The notes under the pieces were generated by a model, which saw only the letters and a program-made list of their open reading frames with translations, made no database searches and was not told the DNA's origin. A stretch of 64,000 bases of DNA from Pisolithus tinctorius (taxonomy: Eukaryota > Basidiomycota > Agaricomycetes > Boletales > Pisolithaceae), in the NCBI GenBank assembly GCA_024663395.1, contig JANFAH010000001.1, positions 3,534,001 to 3,598,000 on the forward strand, written 5' to 3'. Positions 1 to 10,202 of this stretch are shown in pieces (position 1 is the stretch's first letter; each line of letters opens with the position of its first letter). The position numbers and the translations under genes were made by a program.

Positions 1-600
1 GTTATCTTATCAGACCAACCAGCATAGTAACGGATACAATCGATGGCGAGAACGAGGTCTCCGTTACGCGCCATGTTGAAAGCCTTGCCTATGTTGGAAG
101 ATAATATCATGACGAAGCCGCTGATAGAGTGCATAATATAGTGCACACACCATTGTCCAGGGCCTCGAGGGCAGCAAGTTCTTCGGTGTGCTCCTCCATA
201 AGCGAAGCTAGTTTATTGAGAAGAAGACCCCTCTTATTACCGGGGCAGTTGAGACCCCAAGTAGTCTCGAAGGCTCTCTCAGCGGCATCGACGGCGAGGT
301 CGACGTCCTTAGGGGTTCCTTCAGAGACAGAGGTGATCACTTCGCCATTGGCTGTTACGCCAGTAATTGAGCGCATTAAATCTCCACGACAGGGGTACGA
401 GACATACTCGGGTTCACCACGCTGCCAAGTCACACGTAACGATGAGATATCAGGGACGATGAAAGCGAGTACATAACATACTCGATGGTAGTTCGGTCTG
501 AGCCATCGACGAACTGGCCGTTGATAAAGAGGCCGGTGTTGAAGGATACCTTACCCTTGTAGACAGGGGTGTTGAATTCGTGAGTGAAGACGGTGGGCAT
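1..600 (-). CDS. Aldehyde dehydrogenase, N-terminal part (runs off the left edge)
   Basis: NAD(P)-dependent oxidation of aldehydes to acids, ALDH1-like family. Only the first 130 or so residues are in the window. The start MPTVFTHEFN at 600 is followed by the family N-terminal pattern (GLFINGQFVDGS, then VVNPTNGEVITSVSEGT, then AERAF) and reaches the segment ending YYAGWSDKI at base 1. The catalytic Cys/Glu and the NAD-binding fold lie outside. Exons read 482-600, 408-421, 151-351 and 1-88, with GT-AG introns of 60, 56 and 62 nt. The second exon is only 14 nt, yet the spliced frame matches the family without a gap. A TATA-like box lies at 639-645. Family assignment is firm; substrate is unknown. 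Confidence 0.93.
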
Positions 601-638
601 ATCGTGGCTCCTGGGAACTGAGAAGAAAAGGAGCAGTA

Positions 639-645
639 TTATATA
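639..645 (-). promoter_or_regulatory. TATA-like box upstream of the aldehyde dehydrogenase
   Basis: The minus strand reads TATATAA, about 39 bp upstream of the ATG at 600. If functional the 5' leader would be very short. This is position and motif only. Confidence 0.4.
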
Positions 646-1535
646 GGAACCTCGATGTGGGGCTCGTCACACGTATGCATTTACTTGACGGCATCATGCT
701 TCGATCAAATAGTTTTCCATACCATAGGGCCGCATAGGGCCCACTTCTAGCTTCCACTTCTTTCATCTACAAAATCAAGTGCTCGTATTTCGGTACAGGT
801 CAGGTTTAGATTACCCAAGGTCCTTTTATAGGGTTTTTTTTTTTTTGCAAACCAGAATTTCCACAGATCGGAGAGAGCACAATCTTATCATATCATTGTA
901 TCTGGTACACAGCTATGTACCTATGTAGAGCTTGGAGTCATCAGTGATTCTCCCTGCTGGAAGCCCGGTGGCGTGATTCAACTGTTTGGGTACGTGTACG
1001 CCGCAAATGGGCAGATAAGCGTTCGGCGTCAATCACATCTGCGTCAGATGACCAGCCACGGAAAAACTAATCGGGTTGCCTCCACCGTCTAGAAGGACGG
1101 CTCCATGGGCACTTTCCGTGTTGCGCGTGGCAAAACCTATTTCCGTTCTCCAAGTCTCGCAGTCTCAGCGCCCGCCGCCAGAAAACCGGGACATGCATCG
1201 ATAAGCTCGGAAAACCCTTGTGTGGGGTCACACGTGTGTGTACAATCCTGGGTGATATGACATGTCAAGGTCAATTTTGTTTCATGTAACTTGACCGCCT
1301 GACTTCGATTCTCGTGGCAGGGTTCGTGTGAATGGAAAATATTATTATTCGACGCATGTGCCAGCGGTATACACCGTGAAACAGGCTAATAGTAACAGTT
1401 AAGCTCCTCCTCGGGCGACGGCGTCAAAACGGCCCGCAATGACCTTTTCCTGTATTCAATCTACCTCCACGGGCTAGCACTCCAGCAAGGAGACCTGTAG
1501 TACAACCGGTGTTGTACAGCATTGACTCTTGAACA
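646..1535. other. Divergent intergenic region
   Basis: Shared upstream region of the aldehyde dehydrogenase (-) and the membrane protein (+). It holds a T-run of about 14 near 834-846. I see no gene, RNA or clear repeat. Confidence 0.6.
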
Positions 1536-2768
1536 ATGTCTTCGGGCCCCGACACCCCAAACACCGATCTCTGGCTCGAACGGTCGCGCCTCGATGGCAT
1601 GATATTGGGTGCAGTTTCATATGGTGGGCTCCAAGCTATCCTTTTCTTGAACTAAATTCACTCGCCGGTCGACGCGTAAAGGGGTCTTGCTTTTACTGAC
1701 CTATCAAGCTGCAGTGGCCATCCTCTCCCGACGTAGAAGCGGAAACTGCGCGGTGTATCGCCCGTGGCTCCTCGCTTACGTCCTTGTCACCTTCATCTTG
1801 GCTACGATAGGCTTCTCAGCCAACGTCAAATATACCGAGATGATATGGATCGATTTGCGAGACGCCCCAGGTGGACCAGTGGCTTTGATTCAGGATGAGT
1901 TGAGTTATTGGATAAACGTTATGGCGTTGACTTGGTACGTCTACGAGAACCATGTAACCCGCGTTGCAGGTTCATTGATGCATTCAGCTACTATGTCATG
2001 GAATGGTTCATGCAAGCCCATCTGGTAGACGTCTCTCTTTTTGTGTGGTATACAATGCTGAATCACACACGACAGCTTCATCGGTGTATCGTAGTTTGGA
2101 ATGGGAATCAATTCATCGCAATGTTTATGACCGCCTTTCTGCTGACAATGATGGGTACGTATCAAGGTAGCACTTGCTAGGTTTATCTGGCTAACTACTT
2201 CCCTCAAGCACTTTCGATCATCATCCTAGCGGGGGCCAGTGGAACGGTGTTCTACAACGACAACGTCCAACTAGCCTACCTTTGCGTTTCAGTTGGCATG
2301 ACGGTCACGTACACTCTTCTCGTATCATGGCGACTTCTCAAATTCCGACGAGGAATGGAGGGGTCGATAGGAAGCGAGCACCTACGCACATACAATGCGG
2401 CCGTAACCATGGTTGTCGAATCTGCCGCTGTGTATTCCGTCTTAGGCGTCCTCTTTATCATTTCTTTTGCTCTTCACTCTAATATTTCTAACCTTGTATT
2501 TCTGTCTATCAGCCACGTTCAGGTGACACTCCAGAGTTGCATGAATACCGGGAAGATCTACTGACCAGTCCACTAGGCCATTGCCCAGCTCATTATCATC
2601 ATCCGTGTTGTCCAAGATCGGGCCGTGGGCACGCATATTCCCCGCACGAACTCTATTGCTTTCGCCACTTACACAGCTCAAGACCGTACCGTGCCCTCTC
2701 AGAAATCACGTGGCACGGAATCCGCCGAATCTAGCTTGTGGACACAAGGAAAAAGTAGTATCCCCTAG
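1536..2768 (+). CDS. Multi-pass membrane protein of a mushroom-specific family
   Basis: Spliced product begins MSSGPDTPNTDLWLERSR and has about seven hydrophobic helices, starting with GMILGAVSYGVLLLLTYQ. The motif GFSANVKYTEMIWIDLRDAPGG follows, then paired helices and a hydrophilic Ser/Thr-rich tail ending at a TAG at 2766-2768. I recognise the layout (acidic N-terminus, YG in helix 1, a GGP loop after helix 2) as a large agaricomycete family with no assigned function. Introns: 1624-1681, about 1935-1970, 2024-2074, 2157-2209 and 2524-2574, all short GT-AG. Each junction restores frame. A receptor-like role is sometimes assumed for such proteins, but nothing here shows it. Confidence 0.8.
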
Positions 2769-3066
2769 GCAGACCAAAGACTCGGCAGAGGACAATAGTT
2801 CCCTTGGGAAGGGGCGTTTGCTTGTAGTCATACATCCTCGGTTCCACGACACACAGGCTACGTGCCCTACTAACAGACGTTTATACCTCCAACGGCTTTC
2901 GAGTTTGATTGTTGAGAGTTGATTGTGTGAATTTCTACTCGATGTCTCCCCTTCGCGACGAGTAAAGGCCCCTGCGTTTAATGATGCTCGAAGCTTGAAG
3001 ATTATTTTGCTTCGATGGCTACTTACCCCTATATTGCATTGCAATATGTGTGGAACCCGTCGGAGC

Positions 3067-3516
3067 TCAGTAAATAAGCCAGTCTGCGGATTCCTGGAGG
3101 GCTGCATCCCATCCCCCTCCTTTGTCACTGTTAGCCCGTCTGTATATCACTCTCACGCTCTCGACCTCCTCTTTCCCTAGCTTCAATCCATTATACACAT
3201 GCGGGAACATCCCTTCCCCTCCACGCGGTCCGCACACCTCTGCTTTAGGATCCTCCCATTTAATATCCTTCTCCACCTTGTCATACGGGATACGCAAAAT
3301 ATAGACGTGGGGGTCCGTGCCGAAGAAGTATTTTAGGGTGTTGGGGACTTGCTTCGCGGTGGAGAAGTGGAGAAAGCCCGAGCATTCGTCGATGGGGCTC
3401 ACCGGTAGCTTTTCCGGGAAATCCTCGACAGAAGTAGGGGTTGGAGAAGAGTAGTTGACGAGTTTGTAAATGTAGGTCGGTTTGCTGCCGGACGTGCAAG
3501 TGACTGGGTTGGACAT
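3067..3516 (-). CDS. DUF952 family protein
   Basis: Intronless 149-residue protein. The family order is visible: IYKLV near residue 16, then LPVSPIDECSGFLHFSTAKQ with its conserved G-F-I/L-H-x-S-T core, FFGTDPHVYILRI, a KWEDP segment and GGEGMFPHVYNGL. The last part corresponds to the conserved FPHxYGxL region of the family. Function is unknown; DUF952 proteins are small, soluble and widespread in bacteria and fungi. Start chosen at the ATG at 3516, because the upstream sequence does not fit the family. It is downstream of and codirectional with ATG4, separated by about 410 bp. Confidence 0.88.
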   Translation of the reverse strand: MSNPVTCTSGSKPTYIYKLVNYSSPTPTSVEDFPEKLPVSPIDECSGFLHFSTAKQVPNTLKYFFGTDPHVYILRIPYDKVEKDIKWEDPKAEVCGPRGGEGMFPHVYNGLKLGKEEVESVRVIYRRANSDKGGGWDAALQESADWLIY

Positions 3517-3929
3517 GGTATGTGGTTGAAAGTGGTCAAGTCGTTATCGCCGCCGTTATCTGATCGAACCCATATGAGGTGGGTGACAAATTTTGACATT
3601 ACAATAAAGAAAGCACGAGAGAAGAGAGGTAGAAATACTAGAAGCTTATGTGAGGGTATATCAGCAGCGGTAGGCCGAGCACATACATAGCTACACGAGG
3701 TACACCTCATATGGTCATCCATTATAAGTAGCGAGGGTCATCCATACAGTTGAGAAGACGATGATGGGAGCGAGAATACGACCGGGACGATTCAATGAGA
3801 ACTGCACGAGGCAAGATAATGTAAATGTAAAAAAAGAAAAGCACCGAAGAAGAAATAGAACGTGATGTGTACCCATCCTTGGCCGCACGAGACGTCTCTC
3901 CCTTTGTAGTCCGTCCGGATAAATGACGA
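3517..3929. other. Intergenic, no gene seen
   Basis: Lies between the start of the DUF952 gene and the stop of ATG4, both on the minus strand. It must hold the promoter of the former and the 3' end of the latter. Nothing else stands out. Confidence 0.6.
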
Positions 3930-6900
3930 TTACCTTGGCGTCACCTCCTCAGTCAATACCGCTTTAACGCCCCCACTCTCAGTTCGCCCGCCGTCCCTTG
4001 CACGAGCGTTATTCATCCGTTTTTCAAACCCAACTCCATCGGCCTGCTCGTGGAAGCTTTCTTCCAATGACCGCGGGAACGGGAAATGTTCTTCCACTCT
4101 CACGGGAGGTGATGGAGGCTTTACCAACGGTACGGCCGTTTTCTTCTTCTTCCCTTTCTTCCCCTTGTCTTTGCTGGCTGAGCTACCAGTCGACCCAGTC
4201 GACTTGGTTTGCTTGATCGGTTGAGCGTGTGGCCGTTCCCGTGGCTGTGCCAGAGGCGTTGGCATCGAGGGGTCCACCCATTCGTCGTCATCTTCCTCGT
4301 TCCCATCAATTTCTTCGAAATCCTCGTTCTTTGACAAGCCTGTTTCATGTCCCTCTTCCTGTTTGTCAACTTCAAAGGTGGAATTCGGCCCAGGGGTAAT
4401 GGGTCCAATGGGGTCCTCCTCCGTATCGGCTTCAGATCCTTTCGTCCCCCCTTTGACGCTGCTGTCCACAGGAGATACGGAGACCGAACGAGTGTTATAA
4501 AAGTCATCGTTGTGTTGCTTGTCATCACTGCCTCCTGTGTCATCGGGCTCGTCTTCGAGGTCCACATCCAAATCTTCGGGCTCATCGATCGATTCCAAGC
4601 CCATAAATTCATCAGAGTCTGAGGGCCAAGACGGCGGCTCGTCCTGGATGGTAAATATAGTCTTGTGTTGTTGGTTGAGCTGGAATGCAGACCGGTGTCA
4701 CATCGCGGTAATGATAAGAGATAATTAAAAAAAAATACCTCGTTGATTCGCCTCCGCAAGTCTATCCAATCGTTCTCGTCCTTGCACAGAAATCCGAGGA
4801 GCATACTCGGATCAAGACCACTGAGTGGCATTTTGCGAACCCGGTCGCAATGGAAGGTGCGGAGTTCTGCAGGACTGTACTGCGTCACGTGATGCTCTGC
4901 AGCAGGATCTAAATCGTCTTCTTCCATACCAAGGTCGCGGGGGTCGAGATCGGAGGCGGTGAGTCCAGGCGACATTGTTATATTTGAATTCTGCCAGTGT
5001 GAAGCATGCTGTGAGGAGGCTGAGATCGATGACGATCTGGACGCTCCAGAAGACGTGGAAACTTGGTGCTGTAAGGGGGAAGGTGAAAGAGGTATATGGT
5101 ATGAGAATGTTGACGATCCGGTCCTGATGGATGAGGGGGAGGTTGGAGCACGATGGTGATGTGAACAGGATGATGATGATGCCCTTGGAGAGTGTTGGTT
5201 CGTGCGGCCTTCGGACGTGTCGTCTGGCGTAGTCTCTCGGCTGTGAACGGCAGGATAATCGTCCAACGAATAGGGTGGAGCGGGACGCAGTGGCACTGCT
5301 GGGCGTGTGTGATGTGGGTCAAGGTAAAAGAGGTTATCGGCTTGGGAACCCAAGAAGTAGTATGAGGACGAAGGACGGCCCCCAGCGATGCCGGCGGACT
5401 GTGGGAACGTGAAAAGCTCCTGTATGGTAGCAGTAATTGGTTTGTTATACTGCAGATGCCAGGCGAGGAACTAACCTTGATGGCTCCATAGTAGATGGGG
5501 TTGACGCCTTTGAGACCGAGACGAATACCAACCAAGACCAGTACGGCACGGTCGCCCCAAGATGATCTCGCCAGTCGCCGTGGCGAGCGTGAATGAACAT
5601 TGGAGGCCGAATATACATCCGTTTGATAGACTACGCCGTCGGCAGCGACTGCAACACCGAGGCCCGCTTCTGGAAAGGCATGTACAAGCGTTCTAAAAAA
5701 TGTTCATCAGCCCTTTCGGACCGCAAAAGCTTAGGATGCTTTACTTGATTGCACCCGCGGCTGTGCTAGGTCCAAACCACTGTCCGACGTCTTTCCCGAG
5801 ATCTTTTCCAGCGAGAGCGATACGATGCACGCTGAATGGCGCTTGAGGCAATGGTGTGTCGAGGAACCAGGTTATAATCTGCACGTAAGTTGCATAATCC
5901 TTGGTGCGAACGGGGCATGGTGGACACCTCCAATCTTCGACACGTAAGAAACGTGAGCGGAGAAATGACGACACAGCCTTACCTCGTCCCAGATGGAGGT
6001 GTAGCAGGGAATTCGCTAACAATGTCTGGCCGGTGCGCAGCATACATCCCCATCCCGTGTCGCTGGTCCACCCCTTTTCACCTGTGCCGGGCCAATTCCA
6101 TCTCTTCGGACGCGGACTGCATGGTGTAATAGACTGAACGCCGGAAGCGAGATCAGAATCGAGTGCAGCAAGTGTTGAATCCCGGATAGGCGGAAATTGA
6201 TCGCGATACGTCAGCCATATTCGGGACGTAAAATCAGCATAGAACACAGGAGGCCAGTGGGCTGCCGGATTCTTAGCTGAAGGTGGCTGTGATTGAGAAA
6301 GTTGGGAGACGGTTGCCGAAGAAGACGTATTGGAACGGAGAGAGGGGGAGCGACGTGACTCGACCGAGGCACGACGGCCGGGTGTTGTCGGGGGCGGTGG
6401 TTCATAGCCTGGGTGCTGCACTCCGAGTAGCCAGATGGGTTCAGGACACTTATCGGGCATGGCGTCACTATCTCTAATGAAGCGCATTGCACGGTCGAGG
6501 TGGCTTTTGCCATGCTTGGCAGCAGTCAAAAGCGGGTTTGATTTACCCTTTGGTGACTGTGTGACCATGTGAGATTGAGATAGGAGAGATGGAAGGGAGA
6601 GGTCAGTTGATGAGCTGCTGAAGGTGTGTGACAGCCAGCCAGATAGACGAGTGGGGAGATCGGATATGCGGGATGTCGATGAGGGGGAGTACATGGATAT
6701 TGACGGTTGGATGTCAGACACCACGCTGAGAGGGCGCTCTGCACGCGTGCGAATTCGTGGCATATCCGCAGGCTCGACGATCACAGGTGGTTCGTCAAAT
6801 GCATCCTCAGGCTCGTCGTCGGGTTCTGGCGGGTTGGTTGGATTGTCGTCCTTGGTGTCTGAGTGGGACGTTGCCGAGCTCTGAGGATTTTGGGGCATCG

Positions 6901-7093
6901 GAGAGGAGCTTTGGGAGGTTCGAATAGAAGAGCTTGAGCTTGCCAGACTGGCAACACTGTCGCTCGCTGGAGTATCCATCATGGACTTTGACCGGTCACG
7001 GCTCTGCTTCTGCAAAAACTTGGGTAACTTAGGGCCATGCTGTGGGTTAGGCGACGGTGGAATTGGAGCGCTGCGAGTGTGCTTGTTCGTCAT
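3930..7093 (-). CDS. ATG4: Autophagy cysteine protease ATG4 (peptidase C54)
   Basis: Cleaves the C-terminus of Atg8/LC3 before lipidation and later removes it from lipid, so it acts at autophagosome formation and recycling. Five coding exons read 5983-7093, 5745-5934, 5476-5692, 4739-5419 and 3930-4679, giving 982 residues in frame. Residues 1-200 or so are Ser/Pro-rich and disordered. The protease core holds the nucleophile in DTGWGCMLRTGQ (Cys350), the WFGPSTAAGAIK block, GIRLGLKGVNPIYY and the catalytic Asp/His in LDPHH (about residue 540). The last ~250 residues are acidic, then Lys-rich near the end. This is more than twice the length of animal ATG4B, but long tails are usual in basidiomycetes. 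The 48-nt intron at 5935-5982 is a multiple of three without a stop. Confidence 0.96.
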
Positions 7094-8003
7094 GGTCGCT
7101 CGTCAATGTGTCCGGCGTTGGCGGCGACGAGAAACTCAGTCTCGTCGACTACTAGCGTTGTACTAGTGTAGTGTCTGTGTTCCGAGTTTGGGTTGTTTAC
7201 CCTATCCAACTCAACCCGACCACCATCCCTGACACTGACACTGACACTGACGGTACACAGGCGCACAAACGTGTCCTACTGATGGAGTTCCACCTCAAAC
7301 ACAAAGTCCTGGGATACTTGGTGCATGAAAGTCCCACCAAGTAGCCTCCAACGTCACTGGCTTTCTATTGGGTAAGTATATTTGGCACAAAAGGCCCCAA
7401 GTTGGTGGCCCCCCAACCACTGCAGAATTGTCCATGTCGGCGATCATATGCGTCGCTCAGCTGTTCACACATGTCGCTCGCGCGTGCCACCACCATAATA
7501 CCGTGGACGGAGAGTAGGTTTCCGCACTCCACAAATAGGGTGCCTATGAATATCCACCTAGTCTCTCGGAAGGCCGTGTCGCTAAATCCTGTACATCCAA
7601 ATGCAATTGTTCCTTTTGTAATTCCACTTGGACATCATCTACTAGATGCGGAGGAGCACAATTGACGTAGAGTGACATAAATATGCTGCGATGGGCGCTG
7701 CCCACAGAAACCGAACTCGGAATTCCAGGTTCGGAGTTTTAGTTGTCGAACGGAGGGTTTCATTTTCTGGCGTAATGGTTTTCACTTTGGAGGATACGTG
7801 GCAGTACATACCAGGAAAGTTCCATGGAAAACAGTAACCACTGATGATCAATGAACGCCATCTGTCAGCGTCCGTTATCCAGCCGTTCCATGCACTTTTC
7901 TACATAAGCACCAAATCGGAATTGTTCGGATATATATAGGTTCTCTCCCACGAAGGATTGGTCGAATCTGCTCCCCCTCCCCCCACTCCCAACCTGCCAG
8001 GCG
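7094..8003. other. Divergent intergenic region between ATG4 and the permease
   Basis: Contains a short imperfect tandem repeat of a 6-bp unit (gacact) around 7228-7252. A TATA box at 7931-7938 serves the permease side. No gene seen. Confidence 0.6.
7931..7938 (+). promoter_or_regulatory. TATA box of the ArsB/NhaD-type permease gene
   Basis: TATATATA located 66 bp upstream of the ATG at 8004, a normal distance for a TATA box with a short leader. The stretch after it is pyrimidine-rich (ctctccc and cctccccccc), typical of fungal promoters of well-expressed genes. Confidence 0.55.
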
Positions 8004-9684
8004 ATGGACGGTTATGCCATTGCGACGTTGGTCATTTTCATCCTTTCCATTGTCTTCGTCATACAGCCTGTGTCGATACCCACTCATGTTCGCTCAATAC
8101 CCTATGTCCACTTCAACCTCACCACTGCTCCCATTCTCGCTATTGCTATTCTCTGGGCTTCGCAATGCATCGATCCAACCGTCATCAGAAATGGTATCGT
8201 AGGAACTGGTGGTGTAAAGCCATACAATATTCTCATTTTATTCTTCTCCTTGGCGTACATGGCCATCACACTCGATACCACTGGTATCCTCGAGGCTGCT
8301 GCGTTCTGGGTTAGCAACAAGGGTGGCTCAAACGGACGAAAATTATACTTTTACTTCTATGTCATGCTGACACTCCTCTCCATCCTACTCGGCAATGATC
8401 CGGTCATCTTGTCCGGAACGGCGTTCTTGGCGTATTATACTACTGTCGCAGGAGTAAAACCTATGCCCTGGCTTATGTCAGAGTTTGCAGCAGCCAACAC
8501 TGCAAGTATGGTCCTCTTCGTCGGAAACCCTACCAACGTAAGTTGCCTCGAATTTTCCTCGTTGTTTCCATATCTAGAATGCCGATCTTATTACCTAGGT
8601 GGTTATTTGCGAGGGTTTTGGCGTTAATAATGCAGCATTCACTGCGTACACCATTCTGCCCTTCATCGCTTGCAATATCGTGTGCTTTGGTGCCTTAGCA
8701 GGCCAGTATCGCAGTGAAGACAATATTCCGCGCAAACTGGACAAGAAAGCCGAAGCCGATCCCCGGTCTGTACTACATAATCCGACCGGTGCCTTGGTTG
8801 GCAGCTTCTTACTTGGCTCCGCACTCGTCGTGTGTTTGGTCGTCAGCTTCTTTGGAATAGACGTTTGGAAGATCAGCTTGCCCTTTGCTGTCGCGAAGTT
8901 TATCTTCGACCTAGCGTGGGACCATCACAGGTTCACTTCTGGGAAACTACCAGATACCGAAATGCCGCCAACGACAGCAGCCCCAAACCAGCCGCCAGAA
9001 AACCAACACGCTCTTGGGCTGACTTCGTTGTCGGAGTCGCAATCGACTGCAGGGGGGACTGGCTCTTTCTCCTTGGAAAAGGCCATTTTGGACGCCTCCC
9101 ATTCATATCCCCAAGCGTTTATCACACGCTTTCGCTCACGGTCATCCACGTTGTATAGCCGCCTTCATTTGCATTTCCCAACGTTTTTTACCGCTCTCCC
9201 TCGACTACCCTTTGCCCTGGTGCCGTTCGCCTTCTCCCAATTTATTCTGATCCAGGCTCTGGCTCACCAAGGCTGGGTAAACATCTTTGCTGATTGGCTA
9301 GTGAAGGCAACACACAACGACATGTACGCTACTATATGGCTTGTCGGCGTCCTTGGTGTCGTTCTTTGCAATGTCGCTGGCACCAACATTGGCGCGACCA
9401 TTTTACTTACCAAAATCGTGAACGCGGCAGCCCTCCCATCCCACTCCGCCCGCGCTGCCGCTATCGCCCTTGCTGTCGCAAGTAACATCGGTGCTGTCAG
9501 CTTCACCTTCTCCGCTAGTCTTGCAGGACTGTTGTGGAAGGATATCCTTGCGCAGAAGAAAATATTTGTGAGGCAGCGGGACTTCGCTTATTGGAACTGC
9601 ATCCCGCTACTTGTAATGACAGTCACCGGTCTTGCTGTCGTCTGTGCCGAAATGTCGGTGTTGTACCAGTCGAGCGGTGCATAG
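8004..9684 (+). CDS. ArsB/NhaD-superfamily permease (citrate-transporter-like)
   Basis: Integral membrane ion or anion transporter. Two exons, 8004-8537 and 8599-9684, join in frame and give 539 residues with about 11-12 hydrophobic helices. The ion-transporter superfamily marks are clear: LGNDPVILSGTAF in the first half, FAAANTASMVLFVGNPTN across the intron, and the matching repeat GTNIGATILLTK followed by ALAVASNIGAVSFTFSA in the second half. These are the two inverted re-entrant N-P-T / G-T-N-x-G segments. The long loop of about residues 300-390 is cytosolic and polar. Substrate cannot be told from sequence: arsenite, citrate, sulfate, Na+/H+ exchange and others occur in the superfamily. 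Fungal members of this type are usually annotated 'citrate transporter-like'. Confidence 0.88.
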
Positions 9685-10202
9685 CCATGGGACATCGCAC
9701 CCGCGATAAGTCGGGAAATACTCGGATTTTAGGCGCGCGAGCTAACAGCCTGTTTGAGACGACAATAGGCACAGCATTGGCACGCCAAGGTAACGCCGAG
9801 GGAAGGGGGGACCTGTACATAGAGAAGTCAACCACACGAAGAACGCTTTATACTATGGTGTTGTTGCTGTAAGTAATAATAGGGATGAAAGAAGTGCGGA
9901 ACTATAAATTGTTTATGTCCATTGTCAACGGTAGATGTCAATAGCTTGAATACACTGAGCATGTGAAAGAGAGGGGAATGCAATGATGCACTGAGACATC
10001 AGCTGTACTGATTGACGGGACTACAAAGATTTCTGTGGTTCCTAGGGTTGATGTCGGTGTTAGGCGCGTCCACAGCAAGTTGCTTCCGGCGTGTAAATAA
10101 CGTGAAGTGACAGGAAGTACGTTCATCACTGCATATTTGTCAAGCGCACGTCAGCAACGTTGTTTCCCTGTCCTTGATATTTGACCCCCAGGATATATAC
10201 CA
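9685..10202. other. Intergenic, no gene seen
   Basis: Lies between two plus-strand genes. AT-rich tracts follow the permease stop, and a GATATATACC box abuts the next ATG. Nothing else is supported. Confidence 0.55.

Noticed and set aside
3930..4604. The acidic 224-residue frame as a separate gene
   Set aside because: It joins in frame to the ATG4 exons through a good intron (4680-4738), and the first ATG has no promoter space of its own.
7228..7252. Short gacact repeat as a CRISPR-like or satellite array
   Set aside because: Only about four imperfect copies without spacers; an ordinary microsatellite.
8925..9149. Minus-strand open frames inside the permease gene, and similar shadows in MED12, PDK1 and BTB genes
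   Set aside because: They lie opposite strong coding sequence and have no family features.
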